From contig CAMATU010000024.1 of assembly GCA_945861225.1 (NCBI GenBank), forward strand, positions 1-33,650: a DNA stretch of 33,650 bases, given 5' to 3'. A model generated the notes under the pieces. The model had not been told where the DNA came from, ran no database searches, and saw only the letters and a list, made by a program, of their open reading frames with translations. Shown here piece after piece: positions 1 through 6,701 of this stretch. Made by a program: the position numbers and the translations under genes. Every line of letters starts with the position of its first letter. The stretch's first letter is position 1. The DNA is from Klebsiella pneumoniae. GTDB lineage: Bacteria > Pseudomonadota > Gammaproteobacteria > Ga0077536.

Positions 1-89
1 AAGGCGCTGCGCTTTTCCGCCCTATCCACTATTCAAGTCACGGATTCAGCCTATAGCCCATAGGGCGGAAAAGCGCAGCGCCTTCCGCC
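1..89. repeat. REP-like inverted repeat pair downstream of the P450 gene
   Basis: Two copies of a GC-rich palindromic unit lie in opposite orientation at 1-24 and 61-89. The core reads GGCGGAAAAGCGCAGCGCC. Each full unit can fold on itself, because GGCGGAAA and TTCCGCC flank a GCGC-A-GCGC centre. The first copy is probably cut by the window edge. The same unit recurs at 1398-1426 and 1557-1585, so both sides of the P450 gene carry it. The behaviour (short, palindromic, extragenic, paired) is that of REP/BIME elements; no RAYT transposase is present in the window. Confidence 0.75.
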
Positions 90-130
90 TTATCCACTTA
101 TCCGCCATATTCACGGTTCCCCCATTTACA

Positions 131-1354
131 TCAGTGATCCAGTTCCACCAGCAATTGTTCAACCACACGGAAACGCGTGCGCTGCGGTCGCACAGTGGGC
201 GCGGCCCGACATAGTGCAGGAAACCGCGCCAGCAATTTCGTGAAGGCGATCTGCGCTTCGATCCGCGCGACGGAATTCCCGGCGCAGGTGTGAATTCCAT
301 GGGCGAAGGCCAGATGTCGATTCGGTTCCCGACCCACATCAAAGCTATCGGGATCCGGAAACTGTCGTTCATCACGGTTGGCGGCGGCGATTACCAGATG
401 GAGAAAGGTCCCGGCTGGGATCTCTACCCCCCCGATGACTGAGTCACGAGTCGCCCGTCGGTTACCGATCTGCAAAGGGCTTTCAAAACGCAGCATCTCC
501 TCAATCGCGGATTTGATCAGCGTGGGATCCTTCAATAGCCGCGCCAGCTGGTCGGGATAACGCAGCAGCAGATCGACCCCGTTCGCGATCAAGCTGCCAG
601 TGGTGTCATGTCCGGCATTCAGCATGAAAATGGAGTTGTGCAGAATCTCAAGTTCGCTCAAGCCCTCGCCCGTTTCGCTCGCCTCGATGAGCGCCCACAA
701 CACATCGATAGCTTCCGGACCCGGCGGGTTGGCGCGTTTGCGCGCAATGAGATCGCGCAGATACGCCTTGAATTCCTCTACCGCGCGATTGCCACTCGCC
801 AATTGCTCAGCCGTACGCACAGGCTCGAGTGCGCCCAAAATCAAATTTGCCCAGGGCTGGAGCGGTTCGCGCTCAGCAAGCGGCACTCCGAGCAAATCGC
901 CAATTAAATTAAGGGGAATTATCAGCGCGAAGTCTTTCACGATATCGATACGCCCCTGCGTTGCGGCGCGCGTGAGCAACTGGTCCACCATGCGGCCGAT
1001 ACTGTCCTCCATCTGGCGTAAGGTGCGGGCGGCAAAGAAGGGGCCGAGCAGACGACGAATCCGGGTGTGCGTGGGCGGATCGTTGAACACCAGCGAAGTG
1101 GTGTGATGTTCGTAGAGCGGGGAATCGCCGAAGCGCGGTTTGAAATCGATTCGCTTGTCGGAACTGTACGCTGCCGGGTCAGACATCACCTGCCGGATGT
1201 CCTCGTAGCGCGTCAGCACATAGGAGCCATCGGGCTGGCGACATAACGGCGCGTGATCCCGCAGAATCTTGTAATCCGGATAAGGATCCTGGGCGAACGC
1301 GAGATCTACCTTGCCGAGCACGAATTGCGCGGCGGTTTCAGGTGTGAGCTGCAT
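131..1354 (-). CDS. Cytochrome P450 monooxygenase
   Basis: A 407-aa soluble bacterial class I-type P450, which would use an external ferredoxin and reductase to hydroxylate an organic substrate. The I-helix oxygen-activation motif AGHDTT is at residues 247-252, the ExxR motif (E286-R289) is present, and the heme loop is F350-x2-G353-x-H355-x-C357-x-G359 with Cys357 as heme ligand. Length is normal for the family. The frame stays open upstream to 1474, but that extension reads through a REP-like repeat, so the ATG at 1354 is chosen. It lies downstream of the hotdog gene on the same strand, across a 257-bp repeat-filled gap, so co-transcription with the AOR operon is uncertain. Palindromic repeats flank it on both sides. 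The substrate is not predictable; the family is certain. Confidence 0.95.
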   Translation of the reverse strand: MQLTPETAAQFVLGKVDLAFAQDPYPDYKILRDHAPLCRQPDGSYVLTRYEDIRQVMSDPAAYSSDKRIDFKPRFGDSPLYEHHTTSLVFNDPPTHTRIRRLLGPFFAARTLRQMEDSIGRMVDQLLTRAATQGRIDIVKDFALIIPLNLIGDLLGVPLAEREPLQPWANLILGALEPVRTAEQLASGNRAVEEFKAYLRDLIARKRANPPGPEAIDVLWALIEASETGEGLSELEILHNSIFMLNAGHDTTGSLIANGVDLLLRYPDQLARLLKDPTLIKSAIEEMLRFESPLQIGNRRATRDSVIGGVEIPAGTFLHLVIAAANRDERQFPDPDSFDVGREPNRHLAFAHGIHTCAGNSVARIEAQIAFTKLLARFPALCRAAPTVRPQRTRFRVVEQLLVELDH

Positions 1355-1397
1355 GGTCTCTCGGAGGGACAGGGATGGAGATCGTGATGGACCCGTA

Positions 1398-1585
1398 TAG
1401 GGCGGAAAAGCGCAGCGCTTTCCGCCGTACATGGTCACCTCCCAAACCCCGTCATCCCGGAAAGTGCGCAGCACTTATCCGGGATCCATTCTCTACATCG
1501 AGCGCCCATGGATCCCGGGTCTTCGCCCGGGATGACGGAAGCAAACATCACCATACGGCGGAAGGCGCTGCGCTTTTCCGCCCTA
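1398..1585. repeat. Nested composite of two palindromic repeat families
   Basis: The outer arms at 1398-1426 and 1557-1585 are inverted copies of the REP-like unit seen at 1-89. Inside them lies a second pair: CCGTCATCCCGG at 1449-1460 and its exact inverse CCGGGATGACGG at 1527-1538. Each inner arm extends into its own hairpin-forming unit (about 1451-1488 and 1508-1536). The whole block sits between the P450 start and the hotdog-protein stop and contains no gene. Stable RNA structures here could act as a transcription attenuator or mRNA-processing site between the two genes (inference). Confidence 0.75.
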
Positions 1586-1611
1586 TGATGTTCAGCACTC
1601 CGCATACGAAC

Positions 1612-2502
1612 CTAACTCCCACCAGATAACGAGGCCAACGGCACCAACCCGATCTCGGCACTGAACAATCGTTCACCGGCGCCGGTGTAACCCAGGCAGA
1701 GATGGCTCTGCTGTTCGCGCCGCAACGCGCCGCCGGTCGGAGCAATGGTTCGGTGTTCAGCAGACACCAGCAGATTCACGGTGTCGTTACTCCGCAGCCG
1801 CTGCGCAACGTGTCGGTCGACTACGATATCGTGATAGGAATAGACCATTGGGGCACGCAGAAAATCGTCACCGCGCTTGGCGCCGCGTTCGAGCAGCGCG
1901 CAAGACACCAGACTCACGGGAAATAGTTCTGTGAAGCGCACGCGGTCTTCGAGTTCGTCAAAATAGATCGCCGGGTCGACGCCTGCGCCCACCAAAAAAT
2001 TCTTGGCGTTGGCGGTGGTCATGAACTTTCGCTTCAGAAAATACTCGGTGCCCGGAACATCCGTACGATCACGGATGCGATTCAAGCTCAGGGGTTGCAC
2101 CGGCGCGGCGGGATTGGTTGGCGGAATGGTCACAAAGCGGAGGTGTCCTGTCATCGCGAGGCTGCGCGAAGTGCGCAGCGCGATGCGGTGACTCAGCGTG
2201 GCGCCATCGGCGCTGCGCAGGGCGGGCTTGATGGTCAGCGCCACCTCGTCGTCGACTCTGACCGCGTCCGCGAAAGTAATCCGCAGGTGCAGGTAGCGCT
2301 GTGCTGGCGGATCATCTGCATGCAGTTCCAGCGCTGCATGTAAGGCGAAACTCGATAACTGAAAACCGAGCACGATCGGCCCCCCGAACGGGTTGCCCGC
2401 GATGCGCTGCCATTTGTGCCGATCGTGAAACGGGTTGAAGTCATCGGTCGCGAAGCGCGCGACGTCGATATGGAGCCCGGTGAAGCGCGTCGCTGGGTTC
2501 AA
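1612..2502 (-). CDS. Hotdog-fold (MaoC-like) protein
   Basis: A 296-aa protein with the signature of MaoC-type hydratases near the N-terminus: ATDDFNPFHDRHKW at about residues 18-31, comparable with the A-T-G-D-x-N-P-x-H catalytic segment of (R)-specific enoyl-CoA hydratases. The length suggests two hotdog repeats. The expected Asp and His are present, but the loop differs from the consensus, so hydratase activity is only likely. The start is a TTG whose last two bases begin the TGA stop of the MoaD gene (TTGA overlap), implying translational coupling. It is the fourth gene of the AOR operon. It could hydrate or dehydrate an acyl-CoA-like product of the pathway, or act as a thioesterase-type binding protein. 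Confidence 0.7.
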   Translation of the reverse strand: MNPATRFTGLHIDVARFATDDFNPFHDRHKWQRIAGNPFGGPIVLGFQLSSFALHAALELHADDPPAQRYLHLRITFADAVRVDDEVALTIKPALRSADGATLSHRIALRTSRSLAMTGHLRFVTIPPTNPAAPVQPLSLNRIRDRTDVPGTEYFLKRKFMTTANAKNFLVGAGVDPAIYFDELEDRVRFTELFPVSLVSCALLERGAKRGDDFLRAPMVYSYHDIVVDRHVAQRLRSNDTVNLLVSAEHRTIAPTGGALRREQQSHLCLGYTGAGERLFSAEIGLVPLASLSGGS

Positions 2503-2780
2503 CCGCCGGCAATGCCTACGAGGAACGCAATGGTCTCGCCATCCGCCAATGTGTCCTCCATGTATATCCGGCGCCCTTTGGAATCCACATACATGGTGCC
2601 GCGCGTGTTCAACTCTTGCGTGTCCTGATCGATCAACAGCGACTCCATCAATGGTCCATATTTTTTGGCGATGGCGGAAGCCAACTCCGTGACCAGCGGT
2701 TGATCGAGCAGAAAGGTTTCACCGGGAATTTGCGTTATCTCGCGGAAGCGCGACTGATACTGGGTGTGAATCGTGATCAT
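2499..2780 (-). CDS. MoaD/ThiS-family sulfur carrier protein
   Basis: A 93-aa beta-grasp protein ending in ...VGIAGG. The C-terminal Gly-Gly is adenylated and converted to a thiocarboxylate in MoaD-type proteins, which supply dithiolene sulfur for molybdopterin or tungstopterin. The stretch LADGETIAFLVGIAGG fits the usual D-G-D-x-[IV]-x-[FI]-x-P-x-x-G-G end, with the Pro replaced. The gene begins 3 bp after the AOR stop and overlaps the next gene by 4 bp. MoaD-like genes often accompany AOR genes, so this is probably a dedicated carrier for the tungsten or molybdenum pterin cofactor of the adjacent enzyme. No MoaE or MoeB partner lies in the window. Confidence 0.85.
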   Translation of the reverse strand: MITIHTQYQSRFREITQIPGETFLLDQPLVTELASAIAKKYGPLMESLLIDQDTQELNTRGTMYVDSKGRRIYMEDTLADGETIAFLVGIAGG

Positions 2781-2783
2781 CCG

Positions 2784-4751
2784 CTAACCTCGCGCCAGCG
2801 CACCATCGGCGGCCAGCACCTCCGCCACATCTTCCATGCCCAGCGCGGCAAGCTTGGATTCCTTCTGCAGACCACTCACCTTGTCCCAGCCGCGCCATTC
2901 ATAGTATTCGTCGAGCACCGTCTCGAACATGTCGGCGGCCACCCGCCCCGGATACATGCCCTCGGTCGTCGGTTCGTACATCCAGCGCTCGCAGATGATG
3001 TCGTGCTCGCGGCGCAGGCCCAGGCGGGAATTGAAGGCCTTCTCCAGATTGCAGATTCGCTCGCCGTCCAGCATCAGTTCCTCAGGTGTGCGCGAAATGC
3101 CGGTGATATCCGCGTAGGCTGGGCCGTAGTGTTCCTCTGGCGCGAAGCCCGCTGGATCCAGCATCCAATGGAATAGGCACACTCCATAGGAATTCAGCAA
3201 CGCGACCTGGTTTTCGAGCAGCGCGCTCGACGCGCCCTTCAAATCGGGGATTGTGAGGTCCGCCGCCTCGGTGCGTCCGTTGAAATAGCGCTTCGAAAGA
3301 TCACGGCGCTGGAATTTTTCGATCAGCCCGATGCCTTTCAAATGATCCGCGCCGCGCGAGGACACCGCCATGTTGTTCATCCAGGTTGGGAACGGGCGCA
3401 TTTCCTCAGTGAAGGCAGCGCCACCCTTGCCATAGATGGAATACTTCATGAAGTTCGTGCCCTTCATCTCGGAGTAGCGCAGCGCACCCCAGTACGGCCC
3501 GTTATGAAATAACTCACCAAATAGATTGTTGCGCGTCGCCACGTTATGGATGAGCGCTTCAATATCTTCCATGTTGCCCCATTCGAGGCGCTGCGGTTTA
3601 CCGAACAACTCTTCAACATCGCGCGCAGAAATCAGCTCCCGTTGTTTCAGTTCCATCAGAAAACTGATCGCGCAACTGAGATCCTGATTGTCCATCCCAT
3701 AGTCGTTGGTGATCTTGCCCCAGTGCGCCACCTCTGCCCAATCCCGCACATCGAGCGCCCCGGCGGCGCTCGCGGTGGTCAGGTACTCGGGCCGACGGAA
3801 AGTCTCGCCGACATACTTTTTGGCTTTCTCTGATTCCGTGCCGTCGATTTTGTAGCGTCCATCACATGCGATGAAGCAATCAGCCGAACAGACTTCAGAA
3901 TACTTGTGATACTTCTTGACCCAGTTATCCGAGCGCACTTCGTCACCGCGGAAGAGGCAGCCCTGGTTGTTACGCCAGAAGTGACCGCCGATATGTTGAT
4001 ACATCTCAACCGCACCCAGGGTGCCGCGCCGTTTGAAACCATAAATCGATTCGCGGGCATCGATCATCTGGCGAAAATTTTGTGACCACTTCAGCAACCC
4101 GGGCGGATTGTGGATTTTGATCCCACCACTGCCTTGAACTGCGATTGCTTTCAAATTTTTCGAACCCAGCACCGCGCCGCCGCCGCCGCGGGCATGAATG
4201 CGCGAAGCATCCGACACCACCGAGGCGATTCCAGCTTGATGCTCGCCGGCGACACCTATCGTTAACGTGTGCGCCAATGACGGGTAGTCACCGAGTTCCT
4301 GGCGCAAGGCCGCGTGGGTGTCTGCGGAGTTCTTGCCCCATAGATGAGACGCATCGCAGAGCACCGCATTGCCATCACAGATGTAGAGATAGACCGGCCG
4401 TGGCGCCTTACCGGTGATTGCGATGTGATCAAAGCCCGCGAAGCGCACCATGTAGGGAAATTTTCCACCCGCCGCCGAGTCACCGAAAATGTTGTAGCAC
4501 GGGCTCTTGAACGTGATGCGTCCCTTGACACCGCTGCCCGCGCCGCTGCCCGCCAACGGGCCAACCCCGAATACGAAGATGTTGTCGGGGCCGCGTGGAT
4601 CGCAGTCAATGTCGTGGGTGCGAAAATGTTCCCACATGAGCCAGTTATTGATTCCGGAGCCACCGATCCAGCGTTCGAACAGCGCATGCGGCAACACCTC
4701 ATCGGACATTTCGCCGGTAGTGAGGTTGACTCGAAGTAATCTGCTTTCCAT
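2784..4751 (-). CDS. Aldehyde:ferredoxin oxidoreductase-family catalytic subunit
   Basis: A 655-aa member of the tungsten-containing AOR family, which oxidises aldehydes to acids (or runs in reverse) using a bis-pterin metal centre and one [4Fe-4S] cluster. The N-terminal AOR domain (about 5-205) ends with the hallmark GGGGAVLGSKNLKAIAV. The C-terminal domain spans about 225-630. Cluster cysteines are C288, C292 and C296, with the fourth in SYGVCLF (C525). The first pair is spaced Cx3C, whereas the classical spacing is Cx2C. The start at 4751 is preceded by GGAG; the open frame further upstream overlaps the ferredoxin gene and lacks support. It lies 22 bp after the ferredoxin gene and 3 bp before MoaD. 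Family assignment is firm; the metal (W or Mo) and substrate are inferred. Confidence 0.93.
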   Translation of the reverse strand: MESRLLRVNLTTGEMSDEVLPHALFERWIGGSGINNWLMWEHFRTHDIDCDPRGPDNIFVFGVGPLAGSGAGSGVKGRITFKSPCYNIFGDSAAGGKFPYMVRFAGFDHIAITGKAPRPVYLYICDGNAVLCDASHLWGKNSADTHAALRQELGDYPSLAHTLTIGVAGEHQAGIASVVSDASRIHARGGGGAVLGSKNLKAIAVQGSGGIKIHNPPGLLKWSQNFRQMIDARESIYGFKRRGTLGAVEMYQHIGGHFWRNNQGCLFRGDEVRSDNWVKKYHKYSEVCSADCFIACDGRYKIDGTESEKAKKYVGETFRRPEYLTTASAAGALDVRDWAEVAHWGKITNDYGMDNQDLSCAISFLMELKQRELISARDVEELFGKPQRLEWGNMEDIEALIHNVATRNNLFGELFHNGPYWGALRYSEMKGTNFMKYSIYGKGGAAFTEEMRPFPTWMNNMAVSSRGADHLKGIGLIEKFQRRDLSKRYFNGRTEAADLTIPDLKGASSALLENQVALLNSYGVCLFHWMLDPAGFAPEEHYGPAYADITGISRTPEELMLDGERICNLEKAFNSRLGLRREHDIICERWMYEPTTEGMYPGRVAADMFETVLDEYYEWRGWDKVSGLQKESKLAALGMEDVAEVLAADGALARG

Positions 4752-4773
4752 CCGCTTATCTCCTGCGCACGCG

Positions 4774-5427
4774 TTACGCGGCGCTGCTGATCTCGCCCTT
4801 TTCGAGCATGGCCTGCATGATCCCCACTTCATCGCGCTTCTCGGGCGTCTGCTGCACGATGCCACGAAAGGTTTTGGTGTCTGAGTAGAACAAGATCGGC
4901 GCACGCGAATACTGTTTACCGGCGTTGCTCATTTCAGGACGCGTGGCACAGGCCGTGACACAGGCCGGCTCACCGCCGCACAAATCACATTTCAATAATT
5001 CGCCATCGGGCGCGACGAACACCACATCAAACGGACACGCCGGCACGCACTCCATGCACTGCGTGCATTTATCCTGGTCGATAATCGCAGCGAAGGTTTT
5101 CGGGTCGTAGTAAAACGCATCGGTCGGACAGACCTCGGCGCACGGCGGCGGGTTGCCGCAGTGATGACAGATCGCCGACACAAAGCCGAAGTCGTGCACC
5201 GCCTTGCGCGAATTAACGCTTGGCGCGTGATTGATCCGAACCCGTGACAACAAAGGATTCAGTTCACCGACTGGTGAATGCACCAGCGAGCAAGCGACTT
5301 CGCAGATATTGCAATCCGTGCACTGGTTCTGCAGCGCGTAGAGTTTTTGATCCACATCCGGGATCTCGGCGCCGCGTTCAAACCACAGTTCGCCAGTGAC
5401 CAGTTCGTGTTGGGGCAGGTTAGGCAT
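4774..5427 (-). CDS. Polyferredoxin with four [4Fe-4S] clusters, AOR electron-transfer subunit
   Basis: A 217-aa iron-sulfur protein of the DMSO-reductase-B/HycB type. Sixteen cysteines form four sets: C36/39/42/46, C87/90/96/100, C121/124/127/131 and C147/150/156/160. There is no signal peptide, so it is cytoplasmic. As the first gene of the operon, just upstream of the AOR subunit, it is the likely electron partner, as in the multi-subunit AORs of Aromatoleum-type bacteria. No FAD subunit (AorC-like) is encoded next to it, so the final electron acceptor is unknown. The start at 5427 has a GGAGA ribosome site about 9 bases upstream. It is divergent from the 77-aa gene at 5572. Confidence 0.93.
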   Translation of the reverse strand: MPNLPQHELVTGELWFERGAEIPDVDQKLYALQNQCTDCNICEVACSLVHSPVGELNPLLSRVRINHAPSVNSRKAVHDFGFVSAICHHCGNPPPCAEVCPTDAFYYDPKTFAAIIDQDKCTQCMECVPACPFDVVFVAPDGELLKCDLCGGEPACVTACATRPEMSNAGKQYSRAPILFYSDTKTFRGIVQQTPEKRDEVGIMQAMLEKGEISSAA

Positions 5428-5571
5428 TTTGCGCGAGTCTCCAGGCAGTTACCCTCAATTAAGCGGCTCGCGTCGAGCATGTCAAGCGGGAATCCGGCGG
5501 CGAAGCGCACAAGGGGGTGGGCAAAGCCCGCGCTTCCATCGACAATAGCGTCAGTCACCCTGAAGGCGCCC
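5428..5571. promoter_or_regulatory. Divergent intergenic region of AOR operon and rhodanese genes
   Basis: This 144-bp gap separates the minus-strand AOR operon from the plus-strand 77-aa and rhodanese genes, so it must hold promoters for both directions. I see no convincing -35/-10 pair or operator palindrome in it. The call rests on gene layout only. Confidence 0.4.
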
Positions 5572-5805
5572 ATGACCAAGTCCAAGCAAACCCTGCTCCA
5601 TCCGCAACTCGGCGTGCTGCCCGCACGCCGCGTGCTCGACTGTATTTTCGCCCTGCAGCCAGACGGCCCGATGCTGCATCGGCATATCGAGGATGTGGAG
5701 ATCGATCCTGCGGCGCCTGGCATTCAGTATATTTTGCAAGACCGGCCACCGGACGCCAGCCACGCTCGCTGCCGCATCATTCCGCCGCGGGTGTTGGAGT
5801 TCTAG
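5572..5805 (+). CDS. Small protein of unknown function (77 aa)
   Basis: A 77-aa protein without a recognised domain, signal peptide or membrane segment. It contains two cysteines, one in RRVLDCIFALQPDG and one in SHARCRIIPP, and a His-rich stretch MLHRHIEDVEID. The start at 5572 has AAGG seven bases upstream; the frame is open further left, but that part is antisense to the ferredoxin gene. The stop is 5 bp before the rhodanese start, so the two are almost certainly one transcript. The divergent position beside the AOR operon suggests a role tied to that enzyme or its cofactor, but this is guilt by association. Confidence 0.55.
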   Translation: MTKSKQTLLHPQLGVLPARRVLDCIFALQPDGPMLHRHIEDVEIDPAAPGIQYILQDRPPDASHARCRIIPPRVLEF

Positions 5806-5810
5806 GTTCG

Positions 5811-6254
5811 ATGGACGTGAGCGCAATCGAACCGGAAATGTTGCACGAGGCGTGGCGCGAGAATCCGCCAGCGCTGTATATCGACGTGCGCACGGTGGCC
5901 GAATTCGCCAAAGGCCGTCCCAAAGGCCCTGCCGTTAATATCCCTTGGCTGTTCTATTACCCAGGTACCAGGGCAGAACACCCGAACGAGAGCTTCCTGC
6001 TCGTGATCGAAGCGCTCTACGCAAAGGACAGCCCGCTGGTGCTCGGCTGTTTAGACGATACCCGGGCCACACCCGCAGCGCAGTGTCTTGCGGCGGCCGG
6101 TTACCTGAATTTGCGAATCCTGCGCGGCGGCTTTGCGGCCTGGCGTGCCAAGCAGCAAATGTCGAGCACCGATAACCGACCCGGTGTCAGCTATGTGTCC
6201 TTACTGACGCGCGTCAAACGCCCGCCAGGCAAAAAAGGCGGCGCGGGTCACTAA
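5811..6254 (+). CDS. Rhodanese-domain sulfurtransferase
   Basis: A 147-aa single-domain rhodanese, which carries sulfane sulfur as a persulfide on an active-site cysteine. The active loop is C80-L-D-D-T-R85, a CxxxxR loop of the usual length. The N-terminal DVRTVAEF (about 25-32) and C-terminal GGFAAW (about 106-111) are the two flanking rhodanese signatures. A basic tail, PPGKKGG, follows. It lies 5 bp after the 77-aa gene. With a MoaD-like carrier encoded in the divergent operon, it could provide sulfur for pterin dithiolene synthesis or for a sulfido ligand on the AOR metal. That link is inference; the fold call is secure. Confidence 0.88.
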   Translation: MDVSAIEPEMLHEAWRENPPALYIDVRTVAEFAKGRPKGPAVNIPWLFYYPGTRAEHPNESFLLVIEALYAKDSPLVLGCLDDTRATPAAQCLAAAGYLNLRILRGGFAAWRAKQQMSSTDNRPGVSYVSLLTRVKRPPGKKGGAGH

Positions 6255-6369
6255 TGCACCGGCTTTTGGCCAGAATCCAAGCGTCCCGCCAGCGAGACCT
6301 ACCGCGGCCCGCAGTGGTTAGCACCTAGGCGATTTTCGCTACTTTCCCCAAGAAACAGGAGTCCAGACC

Positions 6370-6627
6370 ATGCCCACCTTTGATTTTTTTTGCGCTGCCA
6401 ACGGTCAAACCGTCGAAGTTATGCTCAAAATCCATGAAGACCTCAACAACTGGGGAGAGTTGTGCGCACGCAAAGGCATTCCGCAGGGCGATACCCCGGC
6501 CGACGCGCCAATCGAGAAAAAATTCACGCAGTCCTCGGTCATTATGGATAAGGGTGCGATGGCCAGTGGCCACGCGCCAATCAGCATGGCGTATACGGGC
6601 AAGTCGGCGAGCTATAACCAGCGCTGA
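6370..6627 (+). CDS. FmdB-like small protein with degenerate zinc ribbon
   Basis: An 85-aa protein beginning MPTFDFFCAANGQTVEVM, which matches the start of the FmdB putative regulatory family (normally MPxYxYxCxxCGxxFE). Normal FmdB proteins have two CxxC knuckles. Here only C8 and C32 remain, so metal binding is doubtful. The C-terminal part is Ser/Ala-rich and looks disordered. An AGGAG ribosome site sits 10 bases before the ATG. It lies 115 bp after the rhodanese gene on the same strand and may share its transcript. FmdB-type proteins were named from amidase/formamidase clusters, and their function is unproven. Confidence 0.6.
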   Translation: MPTFDFFCAANGQTVEVMLKIHEDLNNWGELCARKGIPQGDTPADAPIEKKFTQSSVIMDKGAMASGHAPISMAYTGKSASYNQR

Positions 6628-6701
6628 TTGCGCGAGCGCCGCGTGATTGGATTTTCCTGGCGGGGATAAACCGCGCGTAATCCAACCACCCGACCTGGCG
6701 C

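Noticed and set aside
1355..1474. N-terminal extension of the P450
   Set aside because: It translates a REP-like repeat and has no counterpart in P450 proteins.
1..1585. CRISPR array
   Set aside because: The repeats are palindromic, alternate in orientation and have irregular spacing; there are no regular spacers and no cas genes.
5278..5571. N-terminal extension of the 77-aa gene
   Set aside because: The extension is antisense to the ferredoxin gene and the divergent promoter region; the internal ATG at 5572 has a ribosome site.
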